Of a DNA stretch of 47,403 nucleotides, positions 25,046 through 33,752 are shown one piece after another (position 1 is the first letter of the stretch; each line of letters begins with the position of its first letter). The position numbers and the translations under genes were made by a program. The stretch spans positions 1 through 47,403 of the forward strand of contig JAUWOU010000011.1 of NCBI GenBank assembly GCA_030612005.1. The letters run 5' to 3'. The DNA is from Candidatus Thorarchaeota archaeon. Its GTDB lineage: Archaea > Asgardarchaeota > Thorarchaeia > Thorarchaeales > Thorarchaeaceae. The notes below the pieces were generated by a model. That model saw only the letters and a program-made list of their open reading frames with translations, was not told the origin of the DNA and ran no database searches.

Positions 25046-26248
25046 CTAGCAATAGATTCCTCCAGGGGCATCACTACGTCCAAAGCCCCTATCTTGCACT
25101 TTTGCTATTGCCTTCTTGAAGTCCTTTTCAGTGATACTCACTCGCTTATCTCTTATTGCAAACATTCCTGCTTCAGTACAGATACTTTTGATGTCTGCTC
25201 CGGTTGTATCCTTGGTTACAGCAAGAAGATGGCTGAAATCAATATCTCCTTCTATGTTCATCCCGCGAGTATGAATCTTAAAAATCTCTTTTCTACTATC
25301 TTCGTCTGGCAATGGAAACTCAATAAGCCTATCAAATCGACCAGGTCTTAGTAATGCAGGATCCAAGATATCAGGACGGTTTGTTGCTCCTAAAACTGCA
25401 ACTTGCCCTCTAGTATCGAAGCCATCTAGTTCACTAAGAAGTTGCATGAGTGTTCTTTGTACTTCTCTATCACCTGATGTTGCAATATCAAGTCTGTGTG
25501 ATCCTACAGCATCAAGCTCATCAATGAATATGATTGATGGAGATTTTTCTTTTGCAAGCATGAATATTTCTCTAACCAGTCTTGCACCTTCACCAATAAA
25601 CTTCTGTACCAGTTCTGATCCAATCACTCTGATAAAGGTAGCATTTGTTTCATGTGCAACTGCTCGTGCACACAAGGTTTTACCTGTACCTGGAAGACCT
25701 GTTAGCAATACACCTCTAGGGGGTTCAATCCCAACTTGTTCGAATAATTCCGGTTCCAATAATGGAAGTTCTACCGTTTCTCTAATTTCTAGTAATTGCT
25801 GTCTGAGACCACCAATATCCGCATAGGAAATTTCGGGTGCCTCTTCAATCTCCATAGCTCTGATTATAGGATCCCGTGAAGGTGGAAGCTCCTGAGTAAT
25901 TGCAAATGATCTTTGGTTTAAAGCTACAAGTGCACCTGGCTGTAGCTTGTCCTTCTGTATTGATGCTGCTACATGTACAACAAAATTAGGACCAGTTGAA
26001 CTCTTCACAATAGCTCTACCATCTTCAAGCATTTCAATGATGGTTGCTGTTATGAGAGGTGATTGACGAAGTTTCTCCAACTCTGTTCTAAGAGTCTGAG
26101 TTTCTTTTTCAAGCCGACTACGTTCTGCTTGTAGTATCTGTTTCTCAGTTTCTAGTGCACGAAGGCGTCGTTCCAAGTGCCTAGTATTTTGTAAATAGGC
26201 TGAATCATCAATACTTCCTTCGTTCTTTGTATCGGTAGTTCCTGGCAA
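25046..26248 (-). CDS. pan: Proteasome-activating nucleotidase PAN
   Basis: 400 aa AAA+ unfoldase that caps the 20S proteasome. Order: N-terminal coiled coil ([20 protein letters not shown] onward), OB domain ([24 protein letters not shown]), AAA+ core with Walker A GLPGTGKT, Walker [12 protein letters not shown], second region of homology with LLRPGRFDR, and a C terminus ending IYC, a HbYX-type motif (hydrophobic-Tyr-any) used to open the proteasome gate. Length is normal. Proteasome subunit genes are not in the window. Confidence 0.96.
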   Translation of the reverse strand: MPGTTDTKNEGSIDDSAYLQNTRHLERRLRALETEKQILQAERSRLEKETQTLRTELEKLRQSPLITATIIEMLEDGRAIVKSSTGPNFVVHVAASIQKDKLQPGALVALNQRSFAITQELPPSRDPIIRAMEIEEAPEISYADIGGLRQQLLEIRETVELPLLEPELFEQVGIEPPRGVLLTGLPGTGKTLCARAVAHETNATFIRVIGSELVQKFIGEGARLVREIFMLAKEKSPSIIFIDELDAVGSHRLDIATSGDREVQRTLMQLLSELDGFDTRGQVAVLGATNRPDILDPALLRPGRFDRLIEFPLPDEDSRKEIFKIHTRGMNIEGDIDFSHLLAVTKDTTGADIKSICTEAGMFAIRDKRVSITEKDFKKAIAKVQDRGFGRSDAPGGIYC

Positions 26249-26393
26249 GAAGTGATACCTCAGGACTTGATTCTCTGATAACGATTTAAGGCTTACTTTG
26301 ACGGTCTAATCTTTCAGATAAGAATTAATATGTACACGCGGTAATCTTTATCAATCACTGCTCAGTATTTATTAATAGAAAGAGGGAATCTGC

Positions 26394-26987
26394 TTGTCTA
26401 GTTGTGAATTATGTGGCAGAAGCATGAAAAGTCGCGGCAGAAATGTAGTGATTGAAGGAGCATCAATGCTTGTTTGTCCTGAATGCGCATCAAAATTTGG
26501 ACACTCCTCTAGTGAAACAACCCAAAAATCACCTTCTCAACCAAGACACCGTGCATCTTGGATGGGATCACCTCAACAAGAAACAACACCACGTACACAC
26601 CAATCCTCTCCAGTATCAAAACCAAGACCCAGACCTAAACCTCGGAAGGCTTCTGGTATACATCTTGACAATATGGAACTTATCGAAGACTATGCAAAGA
26701 CTATTCGATCCGCACGACAGAAAAAGAACATGAGCCAAGACGAATTAGCACAAAAAGTCGGCGAGAGTATTTCGACAATGAAATCAGTAGAGTCTGGACG
26801 TCAAAAACCTACTGAGAAGACAATCCGAGGCCTTGAACGTGAATTAGAAATATCATTACTTGAACCACTTGGAACCGTTCCGATAAAGGTAGGAAAAACA
26901 CAACTTGGTGCTGCAGGACCCACACTTAGGGATAGAGTAATCGTCAAAAAGAAGATGTCACAGAAGGCACGTCGGGATGACGATTAA
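26394..26987 (+). CDS. mbf1: Multiprotein bridging factor 1 (MBF1), archaeal
   Basis: 197 aa. N-terminal zinc ribbon CELCGRS...CPECASKF, a basic proline/glutamine-rich linker (about 45-85), and a Cro/C1-type helix-turn-helix: KTIRSARQKKNMSQDELAQKVGESISTMKSVESGRQ. Archaeal MBF1 is linked to translation and stress response. It starts at TTG 26394, about 5 bases after a weak AGGGA site. It is divergent from pan. Confidence 0.93.
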   Translation: MSSCELCGRSMKSRGRNVVIEGASMLVCPECASKFGHSSSETTQKSPSQPRHRASWMGSPQQETTPRTHQSSPVSKPRPRPKPRKASGIHLDNMELIEDYAKTIRSARQKKNMSQDELAQKVGESISTMKSVESGRQKPTEKTIRGLERELEISLLEPLGTVPIKVGKTQLGAAGPTLRDRVIVKKKMSQKARRDDD

Positions 26988-27334
26988 ACATTAGTGAATT
27001 CAGTTGAAGTATGATACTAAAATTAGTGTTTGAACTCGCTGAAGATAAGAATAGGTCAAATTTATGATGCTCAGAGTCCCCTTCGTATTGCTGAAATCAC
27101 TATATTTGGATGAAAGGGCAATACATTTCGAGGCCTGCCAAGCTTTCTAGACATTTCATACTATGAATAGTAAACATTATTCCTATTTCTTGCGAGTACT
27201 TTTCATTAACTCTTGTTGATAATATTTGGGTTTCCTTTGAAATACATGGAATATTATCATATCAAACAATCATCTAAATAATTAGCTTAATAACTTTATA
27301 TTACATTAGTCTGATATTAGTACGAGTTCAAAAG
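26988..27334. other. Gene-free AT-rich spacer before the tnpB element
   Basis: About 350 bases with no credible gene, RNA gene or repeat. It probably contains the chromosomal junction of the transposable element near its 3' end. Confidence 0.5.
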
Positions 27335-29180
27335 ACTCCCTCTGAACAAGAGGGGGAGTGAACTAGACTGACCGAAATAGGTCAGAACTTTATATTGCGT
27401 AGGCGAATGATGATGGTTCGGTCCCAAGGAACAACAATCAGTGTCAAGGTCCCGATAAATTGGGATGTTATGACTGATAGGTCTCGACAAAGGTTGAGAC
27501 AGATTGTTGGAAGGGATACAAGGGTTATCCGTGCATTTCTTGGAATAATTGAACAACACGAAAGCGAGTTGTTGACGGGTCGAAAGAAAAATAAAATTCG
27601 TGATGGAGCATTAGAAAAACTCACGTTGACCGCGATTAAGGTCAAAACCGGTTACGATCAGAGGCCTATTGTCCTTCATGACTTCAAGACACAATTCCCA
27701 AGAATCTCAACTAATGAGCTTCAGGAATGTAGACAGACTGCAGTTTCTCTCTATGAGAGTTACTTGACTTTGAGAGAGAAGAAAGGTTGGATTGCATCTC
27801 GCCCGACTGCTGTCAATGCAACTAGAAGAATACCACGATGGGTGTTCACCCAGAGGTTCAAACTTGTATACAATTCATCATCTACTTCAAGATGGTGGCT
27901 AAATCTGCGTGATACTCTTGACTCTGTACAAGAGGGAAGAACAATTCATGATAGATTGTTCATTCCCCTCATGGTATCTCCTTTCCACATCAATCAATTT
28001 AATCGTGGTGATGTGAAAGCATGTCAGATCTTCAATGATCGTTCAGGAAAGTGGTGGGTAAACCTTGCGGTGCGTGTTTCCGTTTCTAATGAGAGTAGCC
28101 AAAGTAAACCCCTTGTTGTTCTTGGAATTGACCTAGGAATTGAGAAAGCAGTATGTGCCACCTTGGTCACACCCAAGAGAGTGAGTGAAACCCGATACTT
28201 CAAGCAGAACGATAAGGTCGAAGTTCTCAAGAAGTACGACCAACTAGTTGCTAATCTTCAACGAGAAGCATCTACTCGTCAAAAGAACGATGGTGTGTTC
28301 GATAGGCTAAGACAGATTCGGCATAAGCGTGAGAATGTTGCTCGTGAGTATGACCGAGTTCTTGTTAGAAGTTTGTTGAACTATATCGTAGAGTTGTCTG
28401 AGAAGTATACTGTCTATGTTGCGATTGGTCGTTTGAAGAATATCAGAAATGTAGCACGAAAGGGGAATTTCAAAGGCAGAAGGTTCAGGGGCATGATTCA
28501 TTCTTGGGCTTTCGCAAGGATTACTAAGAGTCTAAAACACGGATTAGCCCAACAAGGTTGGTCTATTGATGGGAAAAACTCTAGATTCCATGCCGTTCCT
28601 GAAGCATGGACCTCAATCAAATGCTGGAAATGTGGGAGGACAGGTATTCGACCACGACAATCCCTTTTTGTCTGTAGCTGTGGTTTCAGGACCAATGCAG
28701 ACAGGAATGGATCTCTAAACATCGCACGTCGCCTAATCAAGCTCATACCTTTACTACGGAATGAGAAAGGGCTAGGGCGTTGGGCTTTCCCTGAGAGGGC
28801 TCCAGCCCCGAAGGCCGGGAGGAAGTCCTCTTCCAAACGGAAGCCCTCACTCTCTAAAAAAGAACCAACATCAGGTTCCGGAGAGTCCGCGGCTGTTCAC
28901 TTTGTCCAATCGGACCTTGTTAGTTTCAGTGATGAAGCTATTGAGAGTGATAATGACCCCGCCGTGGCAAGTACTGTGGAAATACTCTCTGTTGCTGGAA
29001 GTGATGCACCAGCATACAAACAGGAGAAAGAAGCCAGGCCTTCAGGAGGGATTCCGTCCCAATGAACGTCGACAAAGCTCTTGCTAATCTTGGAATCCTC
29101 TGGGTTTCGAGAGGTGGTGACACTGGCAGGAGAAGGGTGGAACACAGAAGTATCTTACAGTTGAAGTTCACTCACCAAAA
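27335..29180 (+). mobile_element. IS1341-type (IS200/IS605 family) element carrying only tnpB
   Basis: Two hairpins lie before tnpB: 27335-27359 (ACTCCCTCT with AGAGGGGGAGT, five-base loop) and 27368-27385 (CTGACC with GGTCAG), typical of the left end of IS200/IS605 elements. No Y1 transposase tnpA is present. The right end is judged from two other copies in the window that share the block ending TTCACTCA at about 29175. The omega RNA of such elements usually overlaps the tnpB 3' end and the right end. Exact ends are uncertain. Confidence 0.65.
27407..29065 (+). CDS. tnpB: TnpB-type RNA-guided nuclease with displaced RuvC glutamate
   Basis: 552 aa from ATG 27407 (a TTG at 27395 would add four). 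RuvC-like nuclease guided by omega RNA in IS200/IS605 elements. First RuvC aspartate is in LGIDLGIEKAV (Asp242). At the usual glutamate motif the sequence is VAIGRLKNIR, with Gly341 in place of Glu. A glutamate appears 58 residues later in VPEAWTSIKCWKCG (Glu399), just before the zinc ribbon (Cys406, 409, 423, 425). The last aspartate is in NADRNGSLNIARR (Asp432). The final 105 residues are polar, repetitive and probably overlap the omega RNA. The Glu shift resembles the rearranged site reported in Fanzor relatives; nuclease activity is not proven. Confidence 0.85.
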   Translation: MMMVRSQGTTISVKVPINWDVMTDRSRQRLRQIVGRDTRVIRAFLGIIEQHESELLTGRKKNKIRDGALEKLTLTAIKVKTGYDQRPIVLHDFKTQFPRISTNELQECRQTAVSLYESYLTLREKKGWIASRPTAVNATRRIPRWVFTQRFKLVYNSSSTSRWWLNLRDTLDSVQEGRTIHDRLFIPLMVSPFHINQFNRGDVKACQIFNDRSGKWWVNLAVRVSVSNESSQSKPLVVLGIDLGIEKAVCATLVTPKRVSETRYFKQNDKVEVLKKYDQLVANLQREASTRQKNDGVFDRLRQIRHKRENVAREYDRVLVRSLLNYIVELSEKYTVYVAIGRLKNIRNVARKGNFKGRRFRGMIHSWAFARITKSLKHGLAQQGWSIDGKNSRFHAVPEAWTSIKCWKCGRTGIRPRQSLFVCSCGFRTNADRNGSLNIARRLIKLIPLLRNEKGLGRWAFPERAPAPKAGRKSSSKRKPSLSKKEPTSGSGESAAVHFVQSDLVSFSDEAIESDNDPAVASTVEILSVAGSDAPAYKQEKEARPSGGIPSQ

Positions 29181-29213
29181 CTTGTAAAATAAAGGTCATA
29201 GGTCTTATATAGA

Positions 29214-29301
29214 GTGCAGTAGTATATACTAATATAACACATTTCGACTGCGGATATTTTGACTGTGATATAGATTTCAGTCGACTGGCTATCTACTGCA
29301 C
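29214..29301. repeat. Nested inverted repeats just upstream of tfe
   Basis: GTGCAGTAG (29214-29222) and CTACTGCAC (29293-29301) are perfect 9-bp arms. Between them CGACTG and CAGTCG form a further 6-bp pair. A TATA-like stretch (tatatactaatataa, about 29223-29237) lies within. It could be a cruciform, an operator, or a structured 5' leader of tfe; the start codon is 19 bases downstream. Confidence 0.4.
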
Positions 29302-29319
29302 TTTAGGTGATTTCGTCAA

Positions 29320-29841
29320 ATGGTACACACTAACTTCAATCATGATCTCTTTCGTCTAGTAGTTGAAGAGATTGCAGGAAAAGAAGGCGTTGACGTTTCT
29401 ACAGTTCTAGTAAATGCAGAAGAAACAACCGATGAAGAGATTGCCACAAAAACTGATCTTAAGCTGAATATTGTCCGTAGGATTCTATACAAGCTTCATG
29501 ACAATCATCTTGCTTCATATCGTAGAATTCGTGATGTGAATACAGGATGGTTTCTTTATTACTGGAAAATTGACCCAAAGAAAGCTCAGGCACTAGTCAA
29601 TCGAAAGAAACGAATGGTGCTGAATCTACTTGAGCAGAGACTCGAACATGAAAGTAATAATGATCTTTATTCTTGTGTAAACCGTGACTCTTCACCAGTT
29701 CCATTTGAAGAAGCTATGAATTTGTCATTTAGGTGTCCAACCTGTAATGGACAACTTGAGTTTGTTGACAATGCCAAAGCCATTTCATTTCTCAGAAAAC
29801 GCGTAGAAGAACTCAAAGCTGATCTCGAAGCAATATCCTAG
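29320..29841 (+). CDS. tfe: Transcription initiation factor E, alpha subunit (TFE)
   Basis: 173 aa. Helps RNA polymerase open promoter DNA. N-terminal winged helix (TDEEIATKTDLKLNIVRRILYKLHDNHLASYRR), then a linker helix and a zinc ribbon. The ribbon has Cys119, Cys139 and Cys142, but the fourth position (122) is arginine: YSCVNRD where the family has C..C. The C-terminal coiled segment ends the protein at the normal length. It heads an operon with the DUF2110 and TlyA-like genes. Confidence 0.92.
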   Translation: MVHTNFNHDLFRLVVEEIAGKEGVDVSTVLVNAEETTDEEIATKTDLKLNIVRRILYKLHDNHLASYRRIRDVNTGWFLYYWKIDPKKAQALVNRKKRMVLNLLEQRLEHESNNDLYSCVNRDSSPVPFEEAMNLSFRCPTCNGQLEFVDNAKAISFLRKRVEELKADLEAIS

Positions 29842-29920
29842 ACCAACTAATTTTGATATTCCTTATTTCTTACAAAAGGTACTTAGCAATCTGCATAAAG
29901 CAAATGAAAGAGGCTCCAAA

Positions 29921-30685
29921 TTGAAGACAGTAACTCTATTCTCAAGAGCGTATGGGAAAAAACGGAAATATCTACTTGATGTAGTTAAATCTGAAGTCAC
30001 TTCGATGATAGGTGAGTTGGATGTTCGTTTGGCGCGTTTTAGAACAGATCAGAGAGGTCATCTCTCACTGAGTTTTGAAGGACAAGATTCGGAATTTGCA
30101 ATTAATTACCTAATCAAGGAATATGGTGCATCAATACGTTTTGAGAATGTGAAAGAAGGTGCTAATGTTCCAGGGACTTTCTTAGACGTAGGAAAGGTTG
30201 GATACGGTCTCTATGTAGATATTGCAGCTACAGGTCCAAAGAGAGTAGATGCCTTAATACCTCTTCATCGTCTCCGTGATCAGTTTAGCATTAAGAAACC
30301 CTTGCGGGCCATTGCAAAATCACTAGTTCTTGTTGATAACTTCCCAGTTGATGTAAAAATAACCAGTGTTGATAGAAAATCTAACAAGATAGAAGGCGAA
30401 CTTGGACAGGATACCTTGACTCGTTTCGAAGAATGGATACATGACGATCACGAAAGACTTCTGGTGTTCGGCGCTGATTATAATATGATTGAAATCGCGC
30501 TGAGGAAGTCAAAACATCTAGAAGATATCTACGAGTTTGAAGAACTTGGGAAGTTCGAGCATGCATTACGATGCAAAAGAAGTACTCGTGCATCAGGAAT
30601 TATTGCAGCAATTGGACCAAAACTAAGGGGCATCCCTATGCATCTATTCATTCCAAAGGAGATTGAGGCGAGTCTGAATGCCTAG
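29921..30685 (+). CDS. DUF2110 family protein
   Basis: 254 aa archaeal protein of unknown function, recognised by VTLFSRAYG, FLDVGKVGYGLYVDIAATGPKRVDALIPL and the KPLRAIAKSLVLVDNFPVDVKI segment, which looks like a small beta-barrel RNA-binding fold. It sits between tfe and the TlyA-like gene and overlaps the latter by 8 bases, supporting an operon and perhaps a role in transcription or rRNA modification. The start codon is a TTG. Confidence 0.75.
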   Translation: MKTVTLFSRAYGKKRKYLLDVVKSEVTSMIGELDVRLARFRTDQRGHLSLSFEGQDSEFAINYLIKEYGASIRFENVKEGANVPGTFLDVGKVGYGLYVDIAATGPKRVDALIPLHRLRDQFSIKKPLRAIAKSLVLVDNFPVDVKITSVDRKSNKIEGELGQDTLTRFEEWIHDDHERLLVFGADYNMIEIALRKSKHLEDIYEFEELGKFEHALRCKRSTRASGIIAAIGPKLRGIPMHLFIPKEIEASLNA

Positions 30686-31352
30686 GCTTGATGTATGGCT
30701 AGTCGAAAATAGTCATTCTTCATCACGGCAAGTTGCTAAGAGGGCTATCAAAGAAGGCCTGGTTACTGTTAATGGGAAACAGTGCAAACCCTCAACAAAA
30801 GTAAGCGGAAAAGAAGACATCAAATTTTCATCAGATTATGTAGATATGCCAATGGGATATCATAAACTCAAAGAAATTGATGAGCGGCTAGAAGGTAATC
30901 TCGTAACTATTCCATGCATAGCTCTTGATATTGGCAGTTCAGCCGGTGGCTTTCTTTCATATCTCAATGATAAAGGTGCAACAGCAATTGGAATAGAAAT
31001 CGCTCGAAGATTTTCAGAAGATCTAACCAAACTGGCTGAAACTCACACTCAAGTTTCTGTACTCTTTGATGATGCATTCAGTATTGATTCTTCAATCATA
31101 GTAGATGAAGGTAGTCTTGATCTTCTTCTTGTTGATGTTACTACCGATAAGGATGGAACTCTGACTCTGATTTCGCGTTTTTCCAGACTATTGAAAAAAG
31201 GTGGTCGTCTTGTTGCTGCCTTCAAAACAGACAATCCTGATATTGTATTACAATTATTAGAATCAGTTGTCAATATTGGCTTCGAAGAAGTCCAAAGTAT
31301 TCACTTAGATGACTCACGCCAAGAAGTGCACATCACTGGATGCCGCACGTAA
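30678..31352 (+). CDS. TlyA/FtsJ-type rRNA methyltransferase
   Basis: 224 aa. N-terminal S4 RNA-binding domain (RLDVWLVENSHSSSRQVAKRAIKEGLVTVNGK) followed by a Rossmann methyltransferase core: ALDIGSSAGGFLSYL (SAM site), GIEIA, LLLVDVTTD and LLKKGGRLVAAFKTD. TlyA proteins 2'-O-methylate rRNA; the archaeal target is not known. It overlaps the DUF2110 gene. Confidence 0.85.
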   Translation: MPRLDVWLVENSHSSSRQVAKRAIKEGLVTVNGKQCKPSTKVSGKEDIKFSSDYVDMPMGYHKLKEIDERLEGNLVTIPCIALDIGSSAGGFLSYLNDKGATAIGIEIARRFSEDLTKLAETHTQVSVLFDDAFSIDSSIIVDEGSLDLLLVDVTTDKDGTLTLISRFSRLLKKGGRLVAAFKTDNPDIVLQLLESVVNIGFEEVQSIHLDDSRQEVHITGCRT

Positions 31353-31386
31353 GCCTTTTTATTGTATTATCTAGAGCCTGAACTTA

Positions 31387-31497
31387 GGGCCGCTAGTCTA
31401 GCCCGGCTATGATGTCTCGCTTACACCGAGAATTCAACTCGAGTTTTTGACTCGTTGAAATCGAAGGTCGCTGGTTCAAATCCGGCGCGGCCCACCA
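31387..31497 (+). tRNA. tRNA-Val(TAC) with an intron in the variable region
   Basis: Acceptor arms GGGCCGC and GCGGCCC pair perfectly; a discriminator A and encoded CCA follow. Anticodon stem TCTCG/CGAGA closes the loop CTTACAC with anticodon TAC at 31422-31424. T stem is GCTGG/CCGGC. Between the anticodon stem and the variable loop AGGTC there are 33 extra bases (about 31432-31464; the junction is ambiguous by a few bases) that fold as a hairpin with TTCAAC/GTTGAA. This is a non-canonical intron position; the flanking CGA/TCG pairing suggests a relaxed bulge-helix-bulge. Confidence 0.88.
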
Positions 31498-31553
31498 TCT
31501 TCCCAGACACCTACAATATGGATAGGCAAGTCACCACTGACCCAGCTATCTCT

Positions 31554-31705
31554 GCGGGAGTAGCCAAGCCAGGTCAAAGGCGGCGGACTTAAGATCACAT
31601 GAAATTAAGGGGTCATGAGAGAAGCTATCCGCTCTCGTAGGAGTCCACGGGTTCGAAAGAGTTCAGAGATTTTCTCTGATTCCGAATGGCCCGTCTCCCG
31701 CACCA
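31554..31705 (+). tRNA. tRNA-Leu(TAA) with two introns
   Basis: Acceptor GCGGGAG/CTCCCGC, discriminator A and encoded CCA. Anticodon stem GCGGA/TCCGC, anticodon TAA at 31590-31592, and a long class II variable arm. Intron 1 (31594-31626) is at the canonical 37/38 site. Intron 2 (about 31658-31688) interrupts the T loop: a 4-bp helix TTCG/CGAA is flanked by 3-base bulges AAA and TGG, then an inner hairpin, a textbook bulge-helix-bulge. Removing it gives a 7-base T loop closed by ACGGG/CCCGT. Confidence 0.88.
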
Positions 31706-31763
31706 TATTTCAGTTTGAGACCATACACCAACCTCTAAAATGATAATAGGATGCAAACACATT

Positions 31764-32327
31764 ATGCCAATTCAAGCACTGATTTCATCTGCAGGTTTAA
31801 TTCTACTGATGGAATTAGGTGACAAAACCATGCTCACCTCTATGTGTTTGAGTGCTCAATATCGTCAGCCAAAATTGGTACTTCTTGCTACTATGATTGC
31901 GCTTGCAACATCTTCAGTCATTGCAGTTATCATTGGTTTCATTTTGTCCGCTACACTACCTGTAGAAATCATAACCTATGTATCTGGAATCTTGTTCCTG
32001 ATTCTGGGTATTTTCACATTGGTTAAATCAGACTCAGAAACTGTTGATACCTGTGATAATCCTGGAACACTCTTTGGGATGTTTTCTCTTGTATTAATAT
32101 CCGAACTCGGGGATAAGAGTCAGATAGCTACCCTAGCACTTGCAGCTCAATCACCATTCCCAATCATGATCTTCATCGGCGCCATTATTGGATTCTTCAT
32201 TGTAAACTCAATTGGAGTATATACTGGTACAAGTATCGCTGAACGAATTCCGATAAAAACAGTCAAACGAGTAGTCGGAATCATCTTCATACTATTTGGA
32301 TTATTAGTCATATTTGGAGTTCTGTAG
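31764..32327 (+). CDS. GDT1/TMEM165 (UPF0016) family cation transporter
   Basis: 187 aa from ATG 31764 (an in-frame ATG at 31740 would add eight residues). Six hydrophobic segments in two repeats, each opening with the family motif ELGDK: LLMELGDKTML near the N terminus and LISELGDKSQIATL in the second half. Members move Mn2+/Ca2+ against protons in Golgi, chloroplast and bacterial membranes. It follows the tRNA-Leu gene with its own transcription start likely. Confidence 0.9.
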   Translation: MPIQALISSAGLILLMELGDKTMLTSMCLSAQYRQPKLVLLATMIALATSSVIAVIIGFILSATLPVEIITYVSGILFLILGIFTLVKSDSETVDTCDNPGTLFGMFSLVLISELGDKSQIATLALAAQSPFPIMIFIGAIIGFFIVNSIGVYTGTSIAERIPIKTVKRVVGIIFILFGLLVIFGVL

Positions 32328-32401
32328 ACTCTATCATATCTGACGAAGCCTTTATGACCGAGCTTTCATTGTTGAGTCATAACTCGAAGGTGAGGTATTA
32401 A

Positions 32402-33751
32402 TTGAGTCTTGATGGTTCGGGTTATAGCGGTCTGGTTCTAGAGAAATTATCTCTATCAAAGATACAGGTTGGTGACACAATCAGTATTACAAAGGATGGA
32501 GAGGAATTCACTGGGGTACTCATGCCCCGAAGTCAAGTTGGAAGTGATGCTGACCACATCATTATCAAACTTGCTAGTGGTTACAATATTGGATTTCGAT
32601 TAGATGAAGGAACAATAATTCAACGAATAAAATCTGGCAAAAGAAAACGATCCACCCCTGTGGAAAACTATATTGAGAAGAAGAACCTACCCAATGTTTC
32701 TATTTTGAGTACGGGTGGTACTATTGCCAGCAAAGTCGATTATCGTACCGGTGCAGTTAATCCTGCTCTATCTGCACAAGATCTCTATGATACTGTCCCC
32801 GAGCTTAGAAATTATGCTAATGTTCATGCAAAAGTGATAATGAGTGTGCTATCTGAGAATATTCTCCCTACAGATTGGACGAAAATCGCACGTAATGTTG
32901 CATCAGAGATAAAAACTGGAACGGATGGAGTTGTAATTGCTCATGGTACTGATACACTTGGAATCACATCTGCTGCTCTATCATTCGCGCTTCAGAATCT
33001 CCCAGTTCCTGTTGTCCTTGTAGGCTCTCAAAGATCCTCTGACCGACCCTCATCTGATGCAGCAATGAATCTAGTTGGTGCTGTAAACCTAGCTACAAAA
33101 GCTGATGCTGCTGAGGTCATGGTTCTTATGCATGCAGAAACAGGTGATAGTTATCTTCATGCACATAGAGGAACAAGAGTCCGTAAATTACATACAAGCA
33201 GAAGGGATGCTTTTCAGTCGGTTAATGAATATCCATTATTCAAGATAGACGAAGTTACTGTGCAAGAATTGTATCCCCCAATCCAACGTAGAAACCCTGA
33301 ACGAAAAATCAAGTTGAAGCCCAAATTTGAAGAAAAAGTTGCACTCTTGAAGACATTTCCTGGGATTGAAGGAATTCTGGTGGAGAATCTTATTGATGCA
33401 GAATATAGAGGAATTGTGATAGAAGGAACAGGTCTTGGACATACTCCAGATAGTTTACAACAATCAATCAAGAAAGCTATTGACGCGGGAATAATTGTTG
33501 CTATGACTAGCCAATGCATATTTGGAAGGACTGACATGAATGTATACAGATCAGGAGTTGAACTTCTTGACATAGGAGTCATTTCTTGTGAAGATATGCT
33601 ACCTGAAACAGCTCTAGTCAAACTCATGTGGGTTTTAGCAAATAGCAAGGACTCGACGACTGCAAAAGATCTTCTCTTAACACCTCTTGTAGGTGAGATT
33701 GACATGCGAAGTGAAGAGCCTGACTACATCAAAGGTCTGGGAGAGTCATAA
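32402..33751 (+). CDS. gatD: Glutamyl-tRNA(Gln) amidotransferase subunit D
   Basis: 449 aa asparaginase-like subunit that releases ammonia from glutamine for the archaeal GatDE enzyme, which turns Glu-tRNA(Gln) into Gln-tRNA(Gln). N-terminal small beta domain (about 1-90), then the amidohydrolase core: SILSTGGTIASK, IAHGTDTLGITSAAL and GSQRSSDRPSSDAAMN, with catalytic Thr, Thr, Asp and Lys type residues. TTG start at 32402 after GAGGT. gatE follows with a one-base gap. Confidence 0.96.
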   Translation: MSLDGSGYSGLVLEKLSLSKIQVGDTISITKDGEEFTGVLMPRSQVGSDADHIIIKLASGYNIGFRLDEGTIIQRIKSGKRKRSTPVENYIEKKNLPNVSILSTGGTIASKVDYRTGAVNPALSAQDLYDTVPELRNYANVHAKVIMSVLSENILPTDWTKIARNVASEIKTGTDGVVIAHGTDTLGITSAALSFALQNLPVPVVLVGSQRSSDRPSSDAAMNLVGAVNLATKADAAEVMVLMHAETGDSYLHAHRGTRVRKLHTSRRDAFQSVNEYPLFKIDEVTVQELYPPIQRRNPERKIKLKPKFEEKVALLKTFPGIEGILVENLIDAEYRGIVIEGTGLGHTPDSLQQSIKKAIDAGIIVAMTSQCIFGRTDMNVYRSGVELLDIGVISCEDMLPETALVKLMWVLANSKDSTTAKDLLLTPLVGEIDMRSEEPDYIKGLGES

Positions 33752-33752
33752 A

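Noticed and set aside
27407-29065. TnpB as a nuclease-dead repressor because the canonical Glu is Gly
   Set aside because: A glutamate occurs at the alternative site before the zinc ribbon, so catalytic loss cannot be assumed.
31246-31263. GTATTAC followed by TTATTAG nine bases later in the TlyA-like gene
   Set aside because: Only one good box, coding, single occurrence; consistent with chance.
33693-33752. Longer GatE starting inside gatD
   Set aside because: TTG at 33753 gives the expected N terminus one base after the gatD stop.
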